Source of the DNA: Canna indica
Taxonomy: Eukaryota > Streptophyta > Magnoliopsida > Zingiberales > Cannaceae
Direction of reading: 5' to 3'
Assembly (NCBI GenBank): GCA_034359265.1
Contig: CP136891.1
Coordinates: 11,980,501 to 12,044,500, forward strand
DNA: 64,000 bases
The notes under the pieces were generated by a model. That model had not been told where the DNA came from. It made no database searches and saw nothing but the letters and a program-made list of their open reading frames with translations. Made by a program: the position numbers and the translations under genes. Below are positions 23,401 through 34,100 of this stretch, piece by piece (positions within the stretch are counted from its first letter, which is position 1; each line of letters begins with the position of its first letter).

Positions 23401-24065
23401 CCTCCTTGGACAGTGGCGAGAGGCATCAATTGTGTGGCTGAATTAGATATAAGGACCCGATCGAGCTTTGCAAGGCGAGGAGTTGCCTGACCATTGCTCC
23501 AGGTGAATTGAAGCCCTGCTATCGGAAGGTCGACAAGGCAAGAGCTTGCTACAATTCTTGAGAATTTTTGTGAATCCTGTGAGTTTCCAATGCAATTGCA
23601 ACGCTCATGTAGTCCCATCGTCACATTAAAATCACCTCCGACAATCAAAGGGTCGGCACATGAGTTGAATAAAGCTGAGAGTTCTCTAAAAAAATCATTG
23701 CGTGCCGAGTGATAAGGCGGGCCGTAAACCGATGTCACCTTGATCCTCAGTCCCGTTTGATTAAGAACCAGAGTTGCCGCAAGTAAAAATTTTCCAATGT
23801 AAGAATCCTCCATAGACCACACATCGGCATTCCATATCAAGAGCTGTCCACCCGCAAGTCCAACAGCATCCAAACATAAGTAGGAGGGATGTTTGAAACC
23901 CGAAATTTGCTTGATTTTAATAGAGGAAACTACATCCAATTTTGTTTCTTGCAGAGCAAGAATGGAGCAATTCAAATCCTTACATGTTCTCTTGCACATG
24001 TACCTCTTAGAGAGGCGGGAGAGCCCCCTCACATTCCAAAACATAATATCAAAGTTTGCAGACAT
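20490..24065 (-). pseudogene. LINE ORF2: endonuclease-reverse transcriptase with one stop
   Basis: The N-terminal half (24065 to 22608) is an apurinic-like endonuclease: FDIMFWNVRGLSR, LALQETKLD, SVYGPPYHS, VGGDFNVTMG and SDHHFLHF. The second half (to 20490) is the reverse transcriptase: VDFQKAFDSLNWDF, RGVRQGNPLSPYIFNM, HSLFADDLILF (the catalytic YADD-type box) and LNYLGLPLRIG. It ends with a zf-RVT zinc-binding region (SIFGWIWIRKRLL, then CTLCELEQETHNHIFNNC). A single TAA at 22608-22610 separates the halves; reading continues in the same frame (LHSHPAKIQKVNKAHIILIP). Without that stop ORF2 would be about 1190 codons, normal for plant L1. This one nonsense change is the only lesion I found. 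Confidence 0.92.
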
Positions 24066-24134
24066 AAAAAATTAGACCACCTACGGCATAGACTGATACT
24101 TGGACTCGGACTGAACACGACCCCGATCCATCCT

Positions 24135-26588
24135 TCATATCGTCCCTCCAACTGCAAGTTCAAGATCATCTTCCAATTGTGAAGATGTAATATTGCCTAG
24201 AAAGCCCATAGCCGCCATTTGATCCGCAAACGGCAAAGAGCGCAGGTCTTTGATCATTCTAGAAGTGTGAAGACCAAGAGTCGTAGCCGACGGAGAGGAT
24301 TCCACCACGGAAGAGGAGTATCCAGTCGGCTGTTTTTCAAACAATCGAGCCTTCCTATCCTTCGCACGTTTCAGCGAGTCACCCCGAGCACCGTGTGACA
24401 GCAAGCGCGTGCTTCGGCGAAGCAAGCAACCCTTTGACGTTGAGGGGTGACCGCCGCGAGGCCGACGGCGTTGGTAGGTGATCAATTCCGAAGACAATGA
24501 AGTTGTGCAAGGGCTCGGTGGATCATCTTCAGGGGGCTGGCAAGTCACCTGCATCGTCGGGGAGGAGTCCTCAAACCGCCTCAAATGCTGGGGAGAGGAA
24601 GCGGGTTCAGACCCGTTGAACTTAAGGTGATGCCCAATAGATTGATCATGATCCACCAGGTCACTAATGGTCACGGGTCTTCCATTTGATACCCGATTAT
24701 CAGCGGACCCGGTAGAGCCCAAATGGATTCGATCACAATCGGCATCATCCAAAACGGGTATAGCTTGAGGAGCACCCGTTCCCATTAAAGCAAATGGACG
24801 ACATGAAGCTCTGTGTGCCCAACTCAGCAGAGCGAAGACCACCGTCCACCATGACGCTAGGGCAGCGTCGAGTCCTTTCTCGCAGGGGGGCGCTGGTCGA
24901 GCAATCAAAGCTCCGCCGGCATCAGCGGTGGTCACTGCGAGGGGACTGGCGGCTGATTGATAGTGTTGTAGGGGTAGGGAGTTAATGATGCCATAGGAGG
25001 CGGAGACCTCGAGCCCCGAGCTGCCAAATAGTGCGAGGGAAGCGTCCGAGTCAGCATCGTCCTTCGACATCGCCGGTGATCGGAAGTCCCCTCCAATCTC
25101 CGGTGCCTTCAGCCGATCAGTGTCCTTTGACTGTGATAGAGTAGATTTTAGGCGGCCAAACACCCCAGCAAGTGGAACGACGGTAGGAGAATCCACTCTC
25201 GAAGAAGGACCCCTTGGGGAACCACTACCAGAAGGCAACGAAGGCGAGGGATGGCTCGCCGAAGCCTGAGGAGTTCGGGCCGTCCATGCTTGGTAGGTCG
25301 GGTTCTCCGGCATATGAGAGGCATCAGGGCCCTCACTGTCCAGTGACAAGCCATGCGGACTAGCGTCATCGTTAAAGATCCAGAAATGCCAAGCGATTCG
25401 AATTGAAACTTTGTTGCGACAGCATTCATCATCGACGAGCACCGATAGAGGGATTCGAGCAAGATCAGAAGTGCGGATCATCACCCTGCATGCCTCAAGC
25501 TTATGCCACTGGAGAGAATCTTTGTCGACAGAATCAAGCGCGCCGAAGCTGCTCACCAGTGCCGCCAGGGAATCCGTGTTCCAATAGATCATCGGAAGCC
25601 CCCAAATCTCTATACCAACTTTGAGTTCAGGTGCTGGTATGAAGGTCGTTGGGGGTTCCGCAGTCCAGTCTTCAATTTCTAATTCAGTATCTCCCCATTG
25701 AATTCTGCCAAGCCGCAGCAGGGATGATTTGTAATAACTTTCCGGGTGCTCCGCGGTGGTTATCAAGTATCGTCCATCAGGCATCCGACATTGACGCCAG
25801 TTGCGAGCATGCACCGTGACATTCCTGAACCGGCGAGCAAGAAAACCAGCTACGTCGGCCCTCTCCCCAAGCCTGCCTCTAACCCGGACCAGAATGCACC
25901 TTGAAGCAAGGTAATGAGACCGCCTGTGAGTAGAGTCTGAGTTCGGCATGTACACCATCAGAAGTGGTGTGCGGGTTGCCATGTTAGACTTCTCAGCAAT
26001 AGTGGGCGCCGATGAAGCAGATCCCACCCCCGCACCGGAGGGAAGATGTGCAGAACGAGTCGAATTTGAAGGCACAACAGGAGAAGAGGTTGGCAGTAAA
26101 TTCCTAACAGCCGCGTTGGCGGAAAATGGGGATGCAGAGTTAATGATAGGTGTAATGGTAGCAGGGGATGATGCGTGCACCAGAGTTGAGTTACGTTGGG
26201 TAGCAACGTGTGAAGGTACCCTACAGGCAGCACCCAGGTGTCCCTCACCCCGACATTTGAAGCATCGAACCCGGTTCCGGCAGTGTCGATTGAAGTGGCC
26301 CGATTGGAAGCAGCGAAAACATTTACCTTCTTCCTTGAGCTGGGCGAAGAAGGTCCCAAAGGATGGTGGAGGATCGGTAGGGGCGGCAGGAGGACGCGAA
26401 GACAGGCCGCGCTTGGGACAGCTTGCCAATGGAGAGGGAGGACAATACCTTAGCGTATCAGCAAAAGATCTTCCTGATGGTATCCACCTAGCTGCGGATG
26501 GTTTCGGTGCGTCAGCAAAGGAGACTGTTTTCCGGGCACTCTTTCGACGAACGGTGATCCACTCCGAGGGAGGGTCGCTGCTCTCCAT
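24135..26588 (-). CDS. LINE ORF1, zinc-knuckle RNA-binding protein
   Basis: An 817-codon open frame starts at ATG 26586-26588 and stops at TGA 24135-24137, 70 bp before the ORF2 ATG. Near residues 90-130 it has two CCHC knuckles (CFRCFQSGHFNRHC and CFKCRGEGHLGAAC). Residues about 225-380 form a plant LINE/DUF4283-type domain (ILVRVRGRLGERADVAGFLA, then GIEIWGLPMIYWNT and ACRVMIRTSDLARIPLSV). The long Ser/Pro/Asp-rich C-terminal half is typical of plant L1 ORF1 and poorly conserved. It would coat LINE RNA for retrotransposition. No break was seen. Confidence 0.88.
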   Translation of the reverse strand: MESSDPPSEWITVRRKSARKTVSFADAPKPSAARWIPSGRSFADTLRYCPPSPLASCPKRGLSSRPPAAPTDPPPSFGTFFAQLKEEGKCFRCFQSGHFNRHCRNRVRCFKCRGEGHLGAACRVPSHVATQRNSTLVHASSPATITPIINSASPFSANAAVRNLLPTSSPVVPSNSTRSAHLPSGAGVGSASSAPTIAEKSNMATRTPLLMVYMPNSDSTHRRSHYLASRCILVRVRGRLGERADVAGFLARRFRNVTVHARNWRQCRMPDGRYLITTAEHPESYYKSSLLRLGRIQWGDTELEIEDWTAEPPTTFIPAPELKVGIEIWGLPMIYWNTDSLAALVSSFGALDSVDKDSLQWHKLEACRVMIRTSDLARIPLSVLVDDECCRNKVSIRIAWHFWIFNDDASPHGLSLDSEGPDASHMPENPTYQAWTARTPQASASHPSPSLPSGSGSPRGPSSRVDSPTVVPLAGVFGRLKSTLSQSKDTDRLKAPEIGGDFRSPAMSKDDADSDASLALFGSSGLEVSASYGIINSLPLQHYQSAASPLAVTTADAGGALIARPAPPCEKGLDAALASWWTVVFALLSWAHRASCRPFALMGTGAPQAIPVLDDADCDRIHLGSTGSADNRVSNGRPVTISDLVDHDQSIGHHLKFNGSEPASSPQHLRRFEDSSPTMQVTCQPPEDDPPSPCTTSLSSELITYQRRRPRGGHPSTSKGCLLRRSTRLLSHGARGDSLKRAKDRKARLFEKQPTGYSSSVVESSPSATTLGLHTSRMIKDLRSLPFADQMAAMGFLGNITSSQLEDDLELAVGGTI

Positions 26589-26638
26589 CTCTGTTTTCTT
26601 GATCGGAGTTGTCGCCTACGGAGGGAACAGTCGCAGTC

Positions 26639-27379
26639 GCAAGATATATATTTAAACAAACAATTTTTCACACATGGAATTATACGAAGTTTCATTCATC
26701 ATAACATACACCAAACAGCATGAATCGATCAGTTAGTTATATACTTTATATTCTTTTATTTTTATTATTTAGATTCTTTAATTCTGTTGTAGAATATATA
26801 TATATTCTACAACAGAATTAAAGAATCTAAATACATATACACAAAAGGCGACCCAATATGGCAATGTACCAAGCAATTTCATTTTTCACGGTCTATATAT
26901 GAAAAAGATTGATGTATGCAGTCTTACTCCTGCATTTTTGCCGAGATTGTTTTGGTGATACGAACTCATGATTAAATCACAAGTGGATAAATTTATCGTT
27001 ACACCAAGACTCCCTAAAGTTATACACGGGATCATAAAAGTACATGCATATATTATAACAATAAAATTAATATACAGGTGCCCATCGTTCCGTTAATTAA
27101 CAAAATATAGCTACGTTACCATCATGCAATAAAAATAAATAATTTACCTAACAGATCGAGCGAGAGAGAGAGAGATATGTCGGTTTCACATTAAATACGG
27201 ATTGACATTTTATTAAAACTAATTACAAAGTAATCAATGATATATATTGTGTGTGTATATATATGTATATATAAATATATCAATCAGATTATTTTCCAGT
27301 TCCATAATTCCAATCTGAATCGAGAAGACTCAAGAGAAATCCGCACACACGTTCTATCTTCATGGCAATGCATGCAAAC
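26639..27379. other. AT-rich gap between the LINE and the VQ gene
   Basis: Apart from the 68-bp palindrome at 26766-26833, a short (GA)n run near 27160 and TA-rich tracts, nothing is recognised. Sequence from about 27240 to 27380 may be the 3' UTR of the VQ gene. Confidence 0.5.
26766..26833. repeat. Perfect 68-bp palindrome
   Basis: Each half is 34 bp (tatttagattctttaattct, then gttgtagaatatat) and the two halves are exact reverse complements with no spacer. Symmetry stops abruptly outside 26766-26833. A transcript would form a perfect stem, and DNA could extrude a cruciform. Confidence 0.95.
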
Positions 27380-27817
27380 TCAGTAGCTTTCATGAGGATA
27401 GTAGTAAAGAGGCGACGGCAAGAACTCAGGGAACCCGTCAAGCATCTCCGAGACGTCGTCGAAACCCCACTCCTCGAAGTTGCCCACCGGGCTCTCATTG
27501 CCTCCACCGACGTCGACGCAGCCCGGATTAATCACTTCGCGAGGCTCAACGTCGACGACGCCAAAGTTAGGCGACAGCGGCGGCGGAGTACTGCTACTAG
27601 CGGCCGCCATATCGGCCGTGCTGTGCTTGGAAAAGGAGGCGGAGGCGGAGGCTCTACCGGTGAGCTCCTGGACGACGGACCGGAACTCGGCCGCGCTCGC
27701 CTTGACCTCCGTGGGGTTGGAGATGTACACCACTTTGACGGGCTGCTTCTTCTTGCCCTTGTCGGCCTTGGCTTGCTTGGGACTCCTCTTCGCCCTCTGT
27801 GAGCTCACCCTCTCCAT
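27380..27817 (-). CDS. VQ-motif protein, sigma factor-binding (SIB1)-like
   Basis: The product is 145 residues from a single exon. The VQ motif FRSVVQELTG is at residues 45-54, preceded by a basic stretch (KRSPKQAKADKGKKK) and the phrase VKVVYISNPTEVKASAAE typical of the SIB1/SIB2 subgroup. The C-terminus is acidic-aromatic (EEWGFDDVSEMLDGFPEF). Known SIB proteins bind WRKY factors in the nucleus and plastid sigma factor and act in defence signalling; applying that here is inference. I chose ATG 27815-27817 because similarity starts there; a longer frame from 27913 adds 32 unlikely residues that span a TATA-like sequence. The lack of introns is normal for the family. Confidence 0.87.
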   Translation of the reverse strand: MERVSSQRAKRSPKQAKADKGKKKQPVKVVYISNPTEVKASAAEFRSVVQELTGRASASASFSKHSTADMAAASSSTPPPLSPNFGVVDVEPREVINPGCVDVGGGNESPVGNFEEWGFDDVSEMLDGFPEFLPSPLYYYPHESY

Positions 27818-27859
27818 CTTCAACTGATCAACTCGGTCTTTTGAGAACCATGGCGAGCT

Positions 27860-27865
27860 ATATAT
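27860..27865 (-). promoter_or_regulatory. Candidate TATA box of the VQ gene
   Basis: Minus-strand CCATATATAG lies 43-48 bp upstream of the chosen ATG. If it is used, transcription would start close to the ATG, giving a very short leader. A short upstream frame (MVLKRPS, ATG at 27851) would then probably be excluded or barely included. Confidence 0.35.
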
Positions 27866-27944
27866 GGAATGCCGTGATTTAATCGACTTAGAGAGACAGA
27901 GAGAGATAACCATACAAATAAATGGTACCGTCCGACATGTGTGC

Positions 27945-27950
27945 CACGTG
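27945..27950. promoter_or_regulatory. G-box (CACGTG) upstream of the VQ gene
   Basis: The motif gccacgtgga is about 130 bp upstream of the VQ ATG. This is the classic plant bHLH/bZIP site. No W-box was noticed close by. Confidence 0.4.
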
Positions 27951-28069
27951 GAGGAAGGAGAGGGAATGGCATAGATGCTGATACGTCGGCTGGCGTTGGG
28001 AATGCTTTCTGCGACTGTGCAATATATATTTTGCCAGCAATTTGTCTCGTGGGGACAAAACTAATATGG

Positions 28070-29062
28070 TGTCCTATGGTGCCCGGGCTGAAGTTAATAG
28101 CACTAATCTTAAAATATAAACTTTAGAATTAATAGCATTAATTTATGCTTCTTACGAATGAACCTTCTATAACTAACTCAGATTTCCTCCTAGTAAGTTC
28201 AGGTTTACTAATAGTGGATCAGCCAAATTCCAGGTTGATACGTATTAGAGGATTTATCATTTGTCTACTTTATATAATTTTGAATGTATATAAAATTTAG
28301 ATTCACTCTTACTATCCCTTGTTTCAATATTACACAATTTAGGTTCAAGGTTAATTACCTCAGATTCAATCATATTATTCTCAGATTCACCCACAAAAAT
28401 TTCAAATTGATACATTTTAGGGTGTTCACCTACCGACTAGTTTCTATTTGAACAAATATATAAATTAGATTCATCATATATTTTGTTCTTTGGTTCATTG
28501 TTAGACAAATGAGGTTCAAAGTTACTCAGCTCAGGTGCACTCATATTAAGTCAGATTCACTACTCACAAAAATTTTAAGTTAATACATATTAATTATAGT
28601 GTTTAGCTTCTATCCAAAATATGTTTTAACAAAAAAGTTAGATCCACCATTGTTGTTTCTTGGTTTAGTAGTGCACAATTTAGATTCACAGTTAGTCACC
28701 GCATATCCATTCATAGGAAGCCCAGATCCACTAAATAAAAATAGAAAATATCATGTTAATATATGTGTTAACATTTTGCCCATCTTTTATTTGAACAAAT
28801 ATAAAATATATCTAAATTCATCATTACCGTTCCTTGGTTCAGTGTTAGTCACATCAGGTTCACACAAATTAAGCCCATATTTACTAAAACAAAAAATTCA
28901 CACACGTTAATATAAAATTTGGCCGAGTGAACCTAAGCTCATTACGAGTGAACTTGAGTTAATCACCGCAGATTCATTCGTATGAAGTTCAAATTAGTGC
29001 TATTGATCTTAAAACCTATTTTTAAAGATTAGTACTATTAATCTCAGCCGAGACACCATAGG
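28070..29062. mobile_element. TIR-bearing element with internal tandem repeats
   Basis: The ends cctatggtgcccgggctgaa followed by gttaatagcactaatctt (about 28073) and the complement of cctatggtgtctcggctgag followed by attaatagtactaatctt (ending about 29062) form imperfect inverted repeats of about 60 bp. The interior is about four diverged copies of a unit of roughly 180 bp containing ttggttcagtgttag-like and tttgaacaaatataa-like phrases. It is non-coding. I found no convincing target duplication, so the superfamily is undetermined. Confidence 0.65.
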
Positions 29063-29094
29063 AAATACATGCATATGGTGCCAAACACTCTAGT

Positions 29095-29296
29095 GGTATG
29101 TTTGCTTTGTTGGATATGAAAGGATTGGATTGGATAATAAATAAGGAAGGATTGAATATGAATTTTTTAAATTCGATGTACATCAAATATAGATATTTTT
29201 CTATTCACATTTTATTCTAATTCATGCGCTAAACAAATAATGAATATTAATCCATCCCATATCGTATCTTCCTTTATCCTATGAAGCAAACATGCC
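29095..29296. mobile_element. MITE family A, copy 1
   Basis: The element starts ggtatgtttgctttgttgga and ends atgaagcaaacatgcc, giving inverted termini of about 13 bp. The sequence ctagt lies on both sides. It is about 202 bp, AT-rich and non-coding. Confidence 0.7.
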
Positions 29297-29301
29297 CTAG
29301 T

Positions 29302-29515
29302 GGTATGTTTGCTTCCTTGGATAAGATAAGATTTGATTAGATAAAAAATAAGGGATGATTAGATATGAATTTTTTAAATTCGGTTCACATCAGATAAAAA
29401 TATTAATTTTATATTTTTTTATTTATATATTTTTTTAAATTCAGAAACTAAATAAATAATAAATAATAATTTATTTTTTACCCTTTTTTTCCTCGTCCTG
29501 TGAAGTAAATATGCT
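29302..29515. mobile_element. MITE family A, copy 2
   Basis: This copy has the same termini (ggtatgtttgcttccttgga and gtgaagtaaatatgct, more diverged) and lies directly beside copy 1 in the same orientation, with ctagt / atagt at the flanks. A third member lies at 44771-44974. Confidence 0.68.
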
Positions 29516-31160
29516 ATAGTTGTTTTGTCCGCCTCTAAGCGTTCAGGTACCAGCTTCATTTGACAAGGGTAGGTAAAATGCACGCATATTTATTATCCAC
29601 AGAATCTATGAGCAACGCGCGCATTATTGGATGAAAAAAGCAATGCAGTTTTCTATATATAATTAGATCTCGTTACATAAAGTATCAACTTTCAAAAGAA
29701 ATTAAAAGGTTTATCCATCGCGCGTGACTTGTAGCCACCGAGCCTTGTGCCCGGTCCGGTCCGGTCCGGTCCAGCTGTACCGGTACTAGCTAGATAGCGA
29801 CCAATTTGAATAGATTTGATTCAGAAATCAATTTATAGTTATAATTAATGTCTTTTATGACCTAACAGTTTTTTAGCAACCACCTATTTATTGTCAGTGG
29901 GAAAGGATCTAACTGCGTTGAGAGAGATTTGTCGACGATTGATAACGCGTGTTCGAGTTTAGGGGCAGCTTAATTAATCAAATAAACTCTGCTGATCTTA
30001 TATATACATGCCAGCAAACACTCTCATAGGGTGGGAGATATGTAATATCCATGATTTAATTAGATGAGACCGGCCATGTCATAAGTACATTAATTCTTAT
30101 AGGACCATGACATCGATATGCAGGTAATTCATGGAGCAGCTAGCTAGTCGATCTCGATGCTGATGACCGTAAAGTGAATGTGAACATCCATCGCCACGGT
30201 TTTATCGATGCTGGCTCGTACCCAACGTGTGTCTATCTTTTTATCTCTCTCTATTTAATGAATATAAAGAAATGTGTATCTGTTGGGTTGTGAATCCATT
30301 GAACTCGAATCCAGCGTAAAATAAACCATCGCCACATTTGCTTGGACATCGATCCAAGCTTTAATATATGTGTGGAATTCTAAGCACCTTATACATATAG
30401 TTGATACAAACAGTGCTTCTACTTGAAACGATGGCAGCGCGCGGCTGCAACAACGCTAACTTTTGTGACCGTCTACGTAACAAATAAGCAGCAACAGGAT
30501 ACAAGCGCTACTACAGTTTAAACTTCTGAAATTTACCCAATTAAATTGGGAATTATATACATCTCGCGCGTGCACCAGATAACTAGTAATTTACTAGTTG
30601 GATTTCATGTAGAAAATAAAATATGTAGAAAATTTGAAAAATTCAATTACAATGTGATATATACATAGCTGATAAAATCTTCTCTGTTACCATGTTCCGG
30701 AAAATAGAGAGCCTATTTTCGTGGCTCCTCTTTCCAACTATATATAAAAGAATTAACTTTACATATGGGTCCTTGGTCACTTTATATCTAGGTACTACTA
30801 TCTACAATTAAGTCCTAACAGTGTGAGATCTTTCAAATCATTACTTATTATTGGTCAGCCATTGCATTAGTGGTTTATTGGATTGACTGGTTTGAATTAT
30901 GGATGATTCATTGCTTATATATTGTAATAGAAACCAATCTGCAAGGTTACACATTAATATTCAGAAACAAAGCATAGTTTCTTATGATTAAAAAGATCAA
31001 TCTGTGTGTAAATTTCTGTATGCACAACTATCTAAACTTTCAGAAATATACACATAATTTAGAAGGCTATTCTGCGGATATCTGTTGGATTTGAAGTTCA
31101 TAATCTCTATGGTCCATTTTATTTATTTCAAGCTAATAATTAGACTATTACCACTAAAGC
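29516..31160. other. Intergenic DNA downstream of dihydropyrimidinase
   Basis: No gene is seen. A short ggtcc repeat (about 29750-29772) and AT-rich unique sequence are present. The last few hundred bases probably include the 3' UTR of the dihydropyrimidinase gene, whose stop is at 31161. Confidence 0.5.
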
Positions 31161-34100
31161 TCAAGCTGTGGCTTTAGTGCGTCGAACAGGAGCATTTAAA
31201 GAAGCAAGATATGCAGCATCTGCCTTCTCTATGCCATCAAAACGATAACCAAAAGGTGGCATTCTTATGTACCTGCCTGAGCCAGGTGTAACCTTCAGTT
31301 TCCCGTCTTCCCAGACCACTCTTCCCTGTGAAATAGTGACTTCAACTTTTCCCTGCAGCAGTTGAGCAAAAATAAGCTAAGCAACGCATCAAACCATGTT
31401 GGAAGTTTTATATGAGTAATAAAACATGGAATGCAAAATTCCAGCTTTTGGATCCAACCCTATTAGGAAACCATATTGAGGTCATAATAATCACATTTTA
31501 AACATGCTAAAAAAATTGACTATACCTTTCCTGTCATCCCTTCATACACATTTGTATCAGTTCTTGAATGGTGAGAAGCAGTGGCTACCTTAAAGCTTGC
31601 ATTAGGGTTTAGTATAATTATGTCGGCATCAGATCCTTCGAGAATAGCTCCTTTTTGTGGATAGATGTTGAATATTTTTGCACTGCACATAAAATGACTC
31701 TTTATTTGTGAAACACCAAACATACAATTGATTTATTTAGAAAATGAATGTTGTTGAAACTTGAAAGTAAATTTAGCTATGCAGATATTTCGATAATAGC
31801 TTCACGTAAACTGCTCAGTGATCAGTTGATCACCAACTTCATACCACTCGGTGCTTGTTACACGCACAAAATCAGTAACTGACATTTGTCCAGACTCCTA
31901 AACAATGTAAAAAAATTGAGAAAAAAATATCAGATCTTTGGGAGAATATTCCGTGGTAATAGATAATAATAGTCAACTCAGTTTTGTAGCTTACCACCAT
32001 TCTATTCCAAACTAGATGCATTCTTTCCTCTATACCTGGAAATTTCAGTAACATATATATTTGTAAGAAACTCCATTTCAGCAAAAACTGAAACATTGTA
32101 TCAGACCAGAAATTGCTTACAGTAGAACATACCATTGACACCATTTGGGATTTTTCTGAAATCTTCAGAACCAAAAGCTTTTTGAGTAGAGTTAAATGTG
32201 CAATGATCAGTTCCTACAAGCTGCATGACAGTGAAAAAAAATCCTAAATCTGTTCCTTATCATCTATTTTGATTTCATCACTTGATCAAAATAGGATATT
32301 TGGAAGAGAACATACACAGCATGTTTTCTAGAAGAAAATGCAATGGTAATGATATGTGGTAGCAATATTTGAGTAGTGAAGAAGGTAGTGACAATGTTGA
32401 TTACTAATGGTGGTGCTGTATAGCAATAATGCTGGCTGTGGTAACAATGATGGTGATTGTGGTGGTGGTGGGATGGTGGAATGCGTCATGATCATAGTGA
32501 TGGAGTGGTTATGATAATTGAACCAATTTATAATTTCATCACTTCCAAAAGCACTATTTTAAAGCCATCCTACTATATATATTCTGTCCTAGTATCTTAA
32601 TCCCCATGCCTCGCATGAGTTTTGTTGTCTCATAATTATCAAGCACTATATGAAATTTGTATATGGATTTCATAGGCCCGCTGTGGAGAGGTGGCCATTA
32701 CAACTATAGAGAAATTCATTACCTGCAAGACACCAGTTGAAAGGGCAGCTTGAAGAGCCTTATCATGTCCTGATTTCCTTATTGGTGGACTCATTACATA
32801 TCTAGGAGAAAATAAAAGTAATTTTCATCCATAGCAAACATGAAATGTCAAAGAAAATGTAGAGAATGGAAAAAGGTATTAGGTCCTACTTTGAAGCAGT
32901 AGTGAAGTCAGTATGCCAAAGCCAAGAATCGTCGAGAATCAACCCAGACACTACAGGTTCACCAATAACCCGTTGCCCTACATTCATAAAATATGTATTA
33001 GAATAAACTTATAAAGTTCAATAGGTATTTGTTATTGCTACAACCCAGGATAAGACAGGTTTCATACAGGGAAACCAAAGCAGCAGTGCTAAAAAGAACA
33101 AGACCATAACAATTTTGTATGTTGTGTAAAATGCCTGACAAAAATAATTCAAACCTAAGATTTTGTAGAACAAAAATATCTATGATTTAGGGACAAGCAG
33201 CGATGAAATATCACAAATCAATTGTTCCCTGAAATGTAAAGGTTTTTTATTTGATCTACAACATATGCACTTCATAAAAATTATACCAAAAGGTTCTCAT
33301 GTATATGAAAGCGTACTTACTGAACCAGAATATTTGGTTTTGCTATCCTAAGAAAGAAAACAGCACCAGCAATAATTATTTTAGACGAGGAAGCATAGGG
33401 TCATATCAAAATCCTAAAGCCACTAACATTTGGCCGAGAATCTGGTCCTAGGAAGCATTTTAAGCAAATATGTTATGCAGACCTTTATTTCACTTGGTAT
33501 TTACCATTTCTTATGCTTTTGGAAGTGGAGAGAATTAACTTTAGTCATATCACAAATTATCAAATAAGTTTCGTCAATATTCAATTTTGTATGTCTTGGC
33601 CCAGGAGAATGTTGTGCATACATGACAATCTGTATGACTGTGAAAACATTTGTGATACTTTAGATCCACATATATGTGGATCCTAAAACATTTGAATTAT
33701 TTGGAACATATATTCATGCAGTAAAATTTATAGTCATTACTCATTAAAAATAAAGCTGAAGGAAAATTATAAAATATGTTACCCGCTTTTCTGGCCTTGG
33801 CAATCTCCTCCATGGCATCAACGCTCATTACATGAACCACATATAATGGGGTATTGACAAAATTGGCCAAACGAATAGCTCTTGCAGTTGCTTCTCCTTC
33901 TAACTGTTATAGATACATGAAGAGATTTTAGAAATCTAGATAACAAGCATGGTTTAGAATCTCGGGCGGGACCTTTGTTAACTTTCTGAGATCACTGTCG
34001 AATAATACATGAAAATACCACTTGTACGGTCATTTTGTCAATATTGGACATAATAGAACAGTTTGATACAAGCGCTGTACCCAGCATTACACACCCAATG

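Larger units (their letters stand above)
20339..26638 (-). mobile_element. Full-length L1-type LINE retrotransposon
   Basis: The element is 6.3 kb on the minus strand. The same 15-bp sequence gcaagatatatattt lies at both borders (20324-20338 and 26639-26653), a target site duplication, and the 3' end has a short A tail (T run at about 20336-20345 on the plus strand). ORF1 and ORF2 occupy nearly the whole length, with about 50 bp of leader before ORF1. The intact structure shows that the copy was not 5'-truncated. Confidence 0.93.

Noticed and set aside
25948..26655. 235-codon plus-strand frame
   Set aside because: It is antisense to the LINE ORF1, whose zinc knuckles fix the coding strand.
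26766..26833. The 68-bp palindrome as a microRNA gene
   Set aside because: A perfect, loopless stem with no mature-sequence evidence is not a normal plant microRNA precursor.
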